Of a stretch of 5,714 nucleotides of DNA, positions 1-5,382 are shown piece after piece. Position 1 is the first letter of the stretch; each line of letters begins with the position of its first letter. A model generated the notes under the pieces. It was not told the origin of the DNA and did not search any database. It was given only the letters and a program-made list of their open reading frames with translations. Source of the DNA: Treponema sp. (GTDB lineage: Bacteria > Spirochaetota > Spirochaetia > Treponematales > Breznakiellaceae); the NCBI GenBank assembly GCA_009785545.1, contig WQWD01000162.1, positions 1 to 5,714 on the forward strand. The letters run 5' to 3'. The position numbers and the translations under genes were made by a program.

Positions 1-7
1 AATTTAC

Positions 8-13
8 AAGGAG
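8..13 (+). promoter_or_regulatory. Ribosome binding site of ribH
   Basis: A consensus Shine-Dalgarno AAGGAG lies 5 nt before the ATG at 19 and fixes that start. Only 18 bases precede the gene in the window, so its promoter and any upstream riboflavin genes cannot be seen. Confidence 0.85.
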
Positions 14-18
14 AAATT

Positions 19-486
19 ATGTATAAAGAAATTAACGGAAATTTAAAAGCTGATGACAAATGTTTTGCTTTAGTGGTAGGCCGCTTTAACAGCATGATCA
101 GCGAACAGTTACTAAAAGGCGCTCTTGATTGTTATGAGCGCCATGGCGGAAAGATGGAAAACATTACAGTTGTCAGAGTGCCGGGTTCTTTTGAAATTCC
201 GATTACTGCATTGAAACTCGCTAAAAGCGAAAAATATGACGGCATAATTTGTTTGGGCGCAGTTATTCGTGGATCAACTCCGCATTTTGACTATGTAGCC
301 GCAGAAGCCGCAAAAGGCGCAGCTCAAGCCTCATTCAGTTCCGGCTTGCCTGTTATTTTTGGTGTTCTGACAACCGATTCCATCGAGCAGGCAATTGAAA
401 GGGCAGGCACGAAAGCCGGAAATAAGGGGTGGGATTCAATGCTCTCTGCTCTGGAAATGGCGGATATCTTTAAGCAACTTAAATAA
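19..486 (+). CDS. ribH: 6,7-dimethyl-8-ribityllumazine synthase (RibH)
   Basis: This cytoplasmic enzyme performs the penultimate step of riboflavin synthesis. It condenses 5-amino-6-(D-ribitylamino)uracil with 3,4-dihydroxy-2-butanone 4-phosphate to give the lumazine that riboflavin synthase uses. At 155 aa it matches the usual family length (about 154-156), so it is complete. The family landmarks appear in order: VVGRFN (19-24, with the aromatic that stacks on the substrate), PGSFEIP (55-61), GAVIRGSTPHFDYV (80-93, with the catalytic His at 89), PVIFGVLTTD (111-120) and ERAGTKAGNKG (127-137, with the phosphate-binding Arg128). No key residue is missing. These enzymes assemble into pentamers or 60-mer shells; which form applies here cannot be told. 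The gene is probably the last of a rib operon starting left of the window, since only a ribosome site precedes it. Its 3' end overlaps the convergent metallophosphoesterase gene by 8 bp. Confidence 0.97.
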   Translation: MYKEINGNLKADDKCFALVVGRFNSMISEQLLKGALDCYERHGGKMENITVVRVPGSFEIPITALKLAKSEKYDGIICLGAVIRGSTPHFDYVAAEAAKGAAQASFSSGLPVIFGVLTTDSIEQAIERAGTKAGNKGWDSMLSALEMADIFKQLK

Positions 487-1285
487 CGGAATCATCATTT
501 TTGACTTCAACCGGGATCCTCACACGCTCAATTGCTGAAGCTTTGCCGTCTTTCCCGATGTTCAGAAAAACTCCCTGCAGCTCAAGGGCATCCCACGCAT
601 CACGAGTCCAATCGGGAATGCCGCTTATGTATTCATTGATTCGTGAATTGATATCACAGCCGCCAACGGACTGCTGGCTTCCTGTCCTGCCGGCGCAGCT
701 TATGGCGGCGGTTCCGCCGGGCAGGATCGTTTCGTCTGCTGTTTGAACTCTTGTGTGGGAACCGATTACCGCCGAACAAAGACCGTCGGCAGCTCTAAAT
801 AAAGTTTTTTTTTCTGCGCTTGCCTGTGCGTGAAAATCAACGATGATGTATGGAGTTTGCTGCCTTAAATCATTTAGTAAATCGGGAAGACAGGCAAATG
901 GACTGTTAGCATGAACGCGGTTAAATCCATTTTGACCTAACAGCGAAACAACTGCGATTTTTTCGTTATTTTTTTTAAATACAAAAAAGCCATGACCGGG
1001 GGCTTGGGGATTTAGGTTGTAAGGGCGAATAACAAAACGGTTTTTATCGATGTTTTCTGTAAGGTCTTTTTTGTAAAAACAACAATCCCCAAGTGTAATA
1101 GCGTCAGCTCCAAGTTTATAAATATAACCGGCATGAGCGCACCCAAGACCATTCCCGCCTGTAGCGCCGTCAGCGCAGACAATCAAAAAATCCCATTTGT
1201 AACGTTTTGCCAATTCGGGAAGGGCTTTTTTTAAGGTGAACACGCCGGCTTTTCCGACAAGTTCCGCAATGTAAAAGATTTTCAT
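479..1285 (-). CDS. YmdB/TIGR00282-family metallophosphoesterase homologue with altered active site
   Basis: The family (Bacillus YmdB, Deinococcus DR1281) comprises cytoplasmic di-metal phosphodiesterases acting on 2',3'-cyclic nucleotides or cAMP. At 268 aa this has the usual length and keeps the overall motif order: MKIFYIAELVG (1-11), GGNGLG (43-48), DAITLGD (61-67), RPYNLNPQAPGHG (87-99), VDFHAQASAEK (149-159), IGSHTRVQTADE (174-185), LPGGTA (188-193). The expected metal and catalytic residues are largely changed: position 8 is Glu not Asp, 39 is Asp not Glu, 40 is Gly not Asn, 67 is Asp not Asn, 68 is Cys not the catalytic His, and 179 is Arg not His. His152 and His177 remain. Seen in sequence: the family match and the substitutions. 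Inferred: a pseudoenzyme, a nucleotide-binding protein or a changed chemistry. The start ATG overlaps the stop of the upstream TPR gene (ATGA), with a GAGAGG 11 nt upstream, so translation is probably coupled. Confidence 0.85.
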   Translation of the reverse strand: MKIFYIAELVGKAGVFTLKKALPELAKRYKWDFLIVCADGATGGNGLGCAHAGYIYKLGADAITLGDCCFYKKDLTENIDKNRFVIRPYNLNPQAPGHGFFVFKKNNEKIAVVSLLGQNGFNRVHANSPFACLPDLLNDLRQQTPYIIVDFHAQASAEKKTLFRAADGLCSAVIGSHTRVQTADETILPGGTAAISCAGRTGSQQSVGGCDINSRINEYISGIPDWTRDAWDALELQGVFLNIGKDGKASAIERVRIPVEVKNDDSVI

Positions 1286-1788
1286 TTACTTAAAAGCCTC
1301 TCGAATTCTGCGGCAGCTCTGAAGTCTCCCAATTCCCTGCATACATCCCGCAGGTTAAAAAGAGCGTCATAAAAATGAGGACTTAAAGACACCGCTTTTT
1401 CAAAGCAATTGCGTGCTTCTTCGAATTCTTCTTTGTTGAAGTATAAAACGCCAAGATTATTCCATGTCTTGGGATCATTTTCGCCGCATGACAATGCCGA
1501 CTTGTAACAATTTTCGGCGAGGTAAAACTCATTCATTTCGAAATAAATTAACCCAAGAGATTGCCATGCTTCGGGTAATTCATTGTCAATTGCCAGGCAG
1601 AGTTGGAAACTTTCAATAGCATCTATGTAATCGCCGGTTTTCTGCTGGGCTATCCCCAAATTAAGCCAAAGAAGAGGGTTTTCAGGCTCTAAAATAATAG
1701 CGTCTTGGAACAGAGAAATTGCCTCAAAAGGGCGATTTGCTTCTGTTAAAGCGATTCCAGAATTATTTAAAATTGAAGCATTTTCCAT
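1282..1788 (-). CDS. Tetratricopeptide repeat (TPR) protein
   Basis: A 168-aa protein made almost wholly of TPR units. Four near-perfect 34-residue repeats can be laid out at about 4-37, 38-71, 72-105 and 106-139, and a shorter fifth helix pair (140-168) caps the end. Each carries the TPR signature: W-x-x-L-G or N-x-x-G-I, then a Tyr/Phe turn, an Ala, and a Pro or acidic exit (for example WLNLGIAQQ at 41-49, WQSLGLIYFE at 75-84, WNNLGVLYFN at 109-118). There is no signal peptide or membrane segment, so it should be a cytoplasmic scaffold for protein binding. It has no catalytic domain. It is the first gene of a two-gene unit with the metallophosphoesterase homologue, overlapping it by 4 bp, so that protein is a natural candidate partner (inference). 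The ATG at 1788 has a good GGGAG site at 1795-1799. Confidence 0.93.
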   Translation of the reverse strand: MENASILNNSGIALTEANRPFEAISLFQDAIILEPENPLLWLNLGIAQQKTGDYIDAIESFQLCLAIDNELPEAWQSLGLIYFEMNEFYLAENCYKSALSCGENDPKTWNNLGVLYFNKEEFEEARNCFEKAVSLSPHFYDALFNLRDVCRELGDFRAAAEFERLLSK

Positions 1789-1794
1789 AAGTTT

Positions 1795-1799
1795 CTCCC
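1795..1799 (-). promoter_or_regulatory. Ribosome binding site of the TPR gene
   Basis: Read on the minus strand, GGGAG lies 6 nt upstream of the ATG whose first base is 1788. It supports that start codon. Confidence 0.75.
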
Positions 1800-1826
1800 A
1801 GGGTACATATTTCTCATCTAGTGTAT

Positions 1827-1855
1827 AATTTATCTCAAAACATATATATTTTCAA
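1827..1855 (-). promoter_or_regulatory. Possible promoter of the TPR-phosphoesterase unit
   Basis: On the minus strand, TTGAAA (1850-1855, 5 of 6 to the sigma-70 -35 consensus) is followed after exactly 17 nt by TAAATT (1827-1832, 4 of 6 to -10). Transcription would start near 1820, leaving a leader of about 30 nt containing the GGGAG site. The region is very AT-rich, so a chance match is possible. Confidence 0.35.
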
Positions 1856-1881
1856 CAATATGCGTGGCTGGATACTATAAT
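1851..1881 (+). promoter_or_regulatory. Possible promoter of the cyclase-lipoprotein unit
   Basis: A perfect TATAAT lies at 1876-1881, with only a weak -35 (TTCAAC, 1851-1856, spacer 19). A start point near 1888 would leave about 65 nt of leader before the ATG at 1954 and would exclude the in-frame GTG at 1864 from the message. A second perfect TATAAT (1824-1829, preceded by TG) overlaps the proposed minus-strand -10 and has no clear -35. Confidence 0.3.
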
Positions 1882-1941
1882 TTTATTCTAATATGTGACA
1901 TAATTATTTATAGAGGTTCCCATGATTGGAGAGGCCTCACC

Positions 1942-1948
1942 AGAAGGA
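1942..1948 (+). promoter_or_regulatory. Ribosome binding site deciding the cyclase start
   Basis: AGAAGGA lies 5 nt before the ATG at 1954 and 2 nt before an adjacent ATG at 1951. The spacing favours 1954. The in-frame GTG at 1864 has no Shine-Dalgarno upstream. Confidence 0.65.
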
Positions 1949-1953
1949 TAATG

Positions 1954-3456
1954 ATGAAAAATATATCGGAATTTAATAGTGGAATGACAGAATATGAATT
2001 CTTTTCATTTCTATATGACAGAATTGTAACAAAGCAAATTACTACTTTCTCTGCCTTAAAAGAATTAATATATCCTGTGTTAAAAGAAAAATGGACACAC
2101 CCTGTTATTATGAGAGCTTTTCTTTTGTTAAAACGTATGAATTGGGGTTTTTTCGCTTCTATCTGTCCAAATAACCACAAAAGACTTTGGCGGGAAGTTG
2201 TTATTACCGACAGAGATTTCCCGGAAGCCGGAGATTTAAAGAAAACTCTGCAAATTTCCAACCTTTATGTGGCAATGCTTGATATTCACGGTTATACGAA
2301 ATTTTGCATGGATTCACGAAAAAATCTTTCAATGATGCATACATTGGATTGGGCTATAGAAAATGAGATTAAACGTATTTCTACTCAATGCGGAGCGATC
2401 AGCCAGAGGGAACGCGGCGATGAAATGGTAGTTGTTGCTGCCGGTGCTACAGATGCCTTAATGATCACTCTGTGTATTATCGACTATTTTGAAAAAACCA
2501 ATTATGTAAACAATCCTGACATTCCGACACGGCGAACAGGGAATGCTGAGGCCCTGCCTGCTTTTAAAATCTCCGGTGGAATTACCGGTGGAAATACACA
2601 AAGCCCGTTGATAATAACAGAGAGGGGAAACCTTTCGGGTTTTCTTCTTAATTCTGGAGCGAGACTGCAAACCAGAGCGAACGAACTTTCGCCTAAGGAA
2701 TCACGAATCATGGTTGCCAAGCAAGTTATGATGAATTACGAAAAAGAAAATGCTTCCAATAAATCCATTCTGATGGAAAATGATGCGGTTTACTTTTTTG
2801 ATACAGGGCAAATCGAATTTAAAGGAGTTATGATTCCTACCTGCGAAGTTGTATTTGACACAAAAGAACGCTACAAAGAAAAATTCTCCGAAGAAATGAC
2901 AAAGCTATTTTCTTCTATTCGTGATAATTTATGGGAACAAAGAATATTTCAGGACTTAATGGATTTATTAACAAAAGTAGCTTATTCCATGCCGAAATTT
3001 GTTGTTACGCCCAAACAGCCTCTTCATGGTATGAGGACTATCGAAAACGAATCTTATGTGCAATTATGCCGTCTCGCAAGAAAAGCGTATTGTGTCAGTG
3101 AAGATTATTATCTTGCGGTGGAATTACTAAAAGATCTTATAGAAGTAAGCACTCAGATTCCTTCGTTTGACAAATTAGTGTTGGATTATCTAAAAGGTAT
3201 AATGGAAAAATACCAATTTCTTTTGGATAGTTTTGAAAATCAGATAAACAAAGAAGTTGAAGATAAAGCTTCGCATATTTTTGGAGAACATTTTAAAACA
3301 TGGAATGCCGCAAAAAATGGTTATCAGATTTACAACAAAATGAAAGATATCGGACGTAAAAGTAAAGTTATTACCGTAAAGAAAAACCTGTGGCTTGGGT
3401 TAATTTCGCAAAATAAGGAAAAATTGGATTTTACGCTGTACTCGGGAAAAAAATAA
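1954..3456 (+). CDS. Soluble class III adenylate/guanylate cyclase-like protein
   Basis: A 500-aa protein from the ATG at 1954 (the frame is open from a GTG at 1864, which would add 30 residues but lacks a ribosome site). Residues about 103-302 form a cyclase homology domain: LDIHGYTKF (109-117) with first metal Asp110; RERGDEMVVVA (152-162) with second metal Asp156; ISGGITGGN (206-214); LLNSGARL (231-238) with Asn233 and Arg237 of the transition-state pair; and a closing strand IEFKGVMIPTCEVVF (287-301). Arg152 stands where ATP cyclases have the adenine-contacting Lys, and Asn226 replaces the base-selecting Asp, so substrate is uncertain and the protein may be inactive. There is no membrane segment. 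The N-terminal ~100 residues and the C-terminal ~200, mostly helical and charged, match no domain I recognise. It is followed 25 bp later by a lipoprotein gene, likely in the same transcript. Confidence 0.8.
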   Translation: MKNISEFNSGMTEYEFFSFLYDRIVTKQITTFSALKELIYPVLKEKWTHPVIMRAFLLLKRMNWGFFASICPNNHKRLWREVVITDRDFPEAGDLKKTLQISNLYVAMLDIHGYTKFCMDSRKNLSMMHTLDWAIENEIKRISTQCGAISQRERGDEMVVVAAGATDALMITLCIIDYFEKTNYVNNPDIPTRRTGNAEALPAFKISGGITGGNTQSPLIITERGNLSGFLLNSGARLQTRANELSPKESRIMVAKQVMMNYEKENASNKSILMENDAVYFFDTGQIEFKGVMIPTCEVVFDTKERYKEKFSEEMTKLFSSIRDNLWEQRIFQDLMDLLTKVAYSMPKFVVTPKQPLHGMRTIENESYVQLCRLARKAYCVSEDYYLAVELLKDLIEVSTQIPSFDKLVLDYLKGIMEKYQFLLDSFENQINKEVEDKASHIFGEHFKTWNAAKNGYQIYNKMKDIGRKSKVITVKKNLWLGLISQNKEKLDFTLYSGKK

Positions 3457-3466
3457 TAGGAAACAT

Positions 3467-3474
3467 AAGGGGGA
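3467..3474 (+). promoter_or_regulatory. Ribosome binding site of the lipoprotein gene
   Basis: AAGGGGGA sits 7 nt before the ATG at 3482, inside the 25-bp gap after the cyclase stop. No promoter fits in the gap, supporting co-transcription. Confidence 0.75.
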
Positions 3475-3481
3475 AGTTAAC

Positions 3482-4078
3482 ATGAAAAAAATATTGTATA
3501 TGGGAATAGTAGTTTGCATTGCATTTTTGACATTAGTTAATTGCGGCAGGGCTTCGGGTTATGAACGAGGAATATTAACAGAAACCGGTTTTGAGAGTAA
3601 ATATTTGGATATTAGGTTTACTCTTCCTGAAGGATTTATAATGGCGACAGAAGAAGATATGCGCCTCATGATGGGTATTGGCGCAGACATTACAGGGGCG
3701 AATACTAATTTTGTCAATATGACGACTGTATATGAGATGATGGCTTCTGCTCCGGTAGGTTTACCAAATGTAATCTTAATGGTTGAAAGACTTATTTTAA
3801 GCAATATTACAACAGAGCAATATTTCGATATTTTGAAAAATAATCTTTCAGATATAGACACAATAGATTATGAATTCGGCGATCAAATTACTTCGGTTGA
3901 AATAGCAGGACAAATTTATAAACAATTGTCCGCAAGTATACCCGGCTGGGATGTTTTTCAGAACTATACATTCAGGAGACAGGGCAACAGAATGGTAGGT
4001 TTTATAACAACTTATTCATTAGACACAAAAGAAGAGTTGGAAATATTGATGAATGGGTTTTCTAGACTTACGTTTTAG
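3482..4078 (+). CDS. Putative lipoprotein of unknown function
   Basis: A 198-aa exported protein. The N-terminus is a lipoprotein signal: basic MKK, a hydrophobic core (residues 4-18), then LVNC with the lipidated Cys at 21. This is a looser lipobox than the E. coli consensus, of the kind tolerated in spirochaetes. The mature part is about 178 aa. It has a segment of the type YLDIRFTLPEGFIMATEE (41-58), similar in style to small secreted or lipoprotein families of unknown role that open with a 'folded strand - FTLPEG' pattern; a DcrB/PsbP-like fold is possible but only a guess. The later half alternates strands and helices (EIAGQIYKQLSA at 140-151, FRRQGNRMVGFITTY at 164-178). No catalytic motif is visible. 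It is the second gene of a likely operon with the cyclase-like gene and ends 2 bp from the convergent transporter gene. Confidence 0.82.
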   Translation: MKKILYMGIVVCIAFLTLVNCGRASGYERGILTETGFESKYLDIRFTLPEGFIMATEEDMRLMMGIGADITGANTNFVNMTTVYEMMASAPVGLPNVILMVERLILSNITTEQYFDILKNNLSDIDTIDYEFGDQITSVEIAGQIYKQLSASIPGWDVFQNYTFRRQGNRMVGFITTYSLDTKEELEILMNGFSRLTF

Positions 4079-4096
4079 AATTAGTTAACAGTAAGT
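4066..4096. terminator. Possible bidirectional terminator hairpin between convergent genes
   Basis: ACTTACGTT (4066-4074) can pair with AACAGTAAGT (4087-4096), giving nine base pairs with one bulged A and a 12-nt loop. It spans both stop codons. TTTT follows directly on the plus strand (4096-4099); on the minus strand the tract after the stem is CTAGAAAACC, so termination is better supported for the plus-strand lipoprotein transcript. The stem is AT-rich and weak. Confidence 0.3.
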
Positions 4097-5295
4097 TTTC
4101 CCTTCATAAAAACCACCAATAACCCTGCAGCGAGCAGCGACAGGCCTGCGCCAAAAATAAACGGCACTGACGCTCCAAAGTTTGTCCATAAAACGCCGGC
4201 TAATATACTTGCCGGTAAAAGAGCGATTCCCGCTACTGTAGAATGTAAGCCTAACATTGTTCCTTTTAATTCTTTAGGTGATATTTCTGAAACAAAAGCA
4301 CGTTCTACGCCTGTTATCATTGCTGTGTAAATGCCGTAAAGCACAAACAGGAAAATAAACACCGGGATGGTTTCGGCAAACGCAAAACCCAAATAACAAA
4401 GCGCAAAAGTGATATATCCCGGAACAAGCAAATTTTTTCTGCCTATTTTATCTGAAAGCCTTCCCATTGGCATTGCTAACATGGCAGCTACAAAATGATA
4501 AATCAAAAAAAGCAAAATAACATTTACTTCATTGTAACCGGCGTTACGGGCTTTTAAAATTAAAAATACTTTTGAGGAATTTCCTAATGTAAAAATAAAA
4601 ACAACTAATAAATAAAGTTTTAACTGACCGTTGATTTGGCTGATACTTTTCCAAAATGGAGCCGGCCGCTCCTTTTTTGCGTTTTGCGCTGCCTGTGCCT
4701 GTGGTTTATTTAATTGATCATCAAGGGGCGCTAATCGTTTTGTTTCTTTGACGAAAACAAACATTAAAAGGCCTAAAGCCGCCGGAATTGTGGAAAGAAC
4801 AAAAAAGTTTCTAAAGTTGATTTCACCCGTAGAATTAAACAGTATAAGAAAAACAATCAATATCCCTAAAGATGCGCCCAACATATCAATGGCTTTATGA
4901 AACCCAAACGCTTTGCCTAAGTTTTCTTTATCTGCGCTTTCGCTGACTAAAACATCTCTTGGAGATGTTCGGATTCCTTTTCCAAACCTGTCTAGTATCT
5001 TGGCAAAAAGTATCCCCACCCATGAAGTTGCGAAAATTAAGGCGAATTTATATATAAACCCGGCGAAATACCCGGAAAATGCGATTAACTTCTTTTTTTG
5101 GAACCTGTCTGTCAGGTATCCTGAGTAAACTTTTAATAAATTAGCGAGACTTTCGGCAATGCCCTCGATTATGCCAATCAGGACATAAGACGCTCCAAAG
5201 ACAGTCATAAGATACAAAGGAATTAAAGGATAAACCATTTCTGTACTTAAATCTGTAAAAAAACTGATAAGACCAAGAAAAAATATATTTCGCAT
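4081..5295 (-). CDS. Major facilitator superfamily (MFS) transporter
   Basis: A 404-aa inner-membrane protein with the length and two-fold layout of a 12-helix MFS carrier: six helices in about 3-183, a polar central loop (about 184-222, rich in Ala, Gln and Lys), and six more in about 226-397. The MFS motif A occurs in both halves, GYLTDRFQKKK (59-69) after helix 2 and GRLSDKIGRKN (278-288) after helix 8. The strongly conserved LDRFGKGIRTSPRDVL (101-116) and the N-terminal SFFTDLSTEMVYPLIP (11-26) mark a widespread subgroup of uncharacterised MFS proteins often labelled multidrug or general MFS permeases; the substrate is unknown. The ATG at 5295 is the only normal start after an in-frame stop, and helix 1 begins at once. 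No Shine-Dalgarno is seen. It appears monocistronic within the window, divergent from the gene at 5383. Confidence 0.93.
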   Translation of the reverse strand: MRNIFFLGLISFFTDLSTEMVYPLIPLYLMTVFGASYVLIGIIEGIAESLANLLKVYSGYLTDRFQKKKLIAFSGYFAGFIYKFALIFATSWVGILFAKILDRFGKGIRTSPRDVLVSESADKENLGKAFGFHKAIDMLGASLGILIVFLILFNSTGEINFRNFFVLSTIPAALGLLMFVFVKETKRLAPLDDQLNKPQAQAAQNAKKERPAPFWKSISQINGQLKLYLLVVFIFTLGNSSKVFLILKARNAGYNEVNVILLFLIYHFVAAMLAMPMGRLSDKIGRKNLLVPGYITFALCYLGFAFAETIPVFIFLFVLYGIYTAMITGVERAFVSEISPKELKGTMLGLHSTVAGIALLPASILAGVLWTNFGASVPFIFGAGLSLLAAGLLVVFMKGKLTVN

Positions 5296-5302
5296 TAATA
5301 AA

Positions 5303-5331
5303 ATACTAGAATATTATTTACAAAATATCAA
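5303..5331 (-). promoter_or_regulatory. Possible promoter of the MFS gene, close to its start codon
   Basis: On the minus strand TTGATA (5326-5331, 5 of 6 to -35) and TAGTAT (5303-5308, 4 of 6 to -10) are separated by 17 nt. Only 7 nt lie between the -10 and the ATG, so the transcript would begin at or next to the start codon. This fits the missing ribosome site. Confidence 0.35.
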
Positions 5332-5360
5332 TGGACTTGTTCTGCCTCTTGTTTTATTCT
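5332..5360 (+). promoter_or_regulatory. Weak candidate promoter of the secreted-protein gene
   Basis: TGGACT (5332-5337) and TATTCT (5355-5360), each 4 of 6 to consensus, are spaced 17 nt. The leader would be about 15 nt with no Shine-Dalgarno. It abuts the divergent MFS promoter candidate. Confidence 0.2.
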
Positions 5361-5382
5361 GAAACTCTTCCGATATTAAAAT

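Noticed and set aside
469..483. Hairpin TTTAAG-CAA-CTTAAA at the end of ribH as a terminator
   Set aside because: Only six mostly A-T pairs and no T-run after it on either strand.
501..746. 81-codon open frame on the plus strand
   Set aside because: It lies wholly antisense to the phosphoesterase homologue, has no ribosome site, and reads as low-quality protein; a shadow frame.
1908..2261. 117-codon open frame on the minus strand
   Set aside because: Antisense to the cyclase gene, whose frame shows a real domain. No ribosome site and no recognisable motif.
2573..2594. Short tandem repeat CCGGTGGAA separated by 3 nt
   Set aside because: It encodes the Gly-rich GGITGG segment expected at this point of a cyclase domain, so protein constraint explains it.
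2458..2720. Two overlapping minus-strand open frames of 70-72 codons
   Set aside because: Both are antisense to the cyclase domain core (residues GGITGG to ARL region) and have no protein features of their own.
3559..3861. 100-codon open frame on the minus strand inside the lipoprotein gene
   Set aside because: Antisense to a gene with a convincing lipoprotein signal and ribosome site; no support of its own.
4913..5128. 71-codon open frame on the plus strand
   Set aside because: Antisense to the conserved N-terminal half of the MFS transporter.
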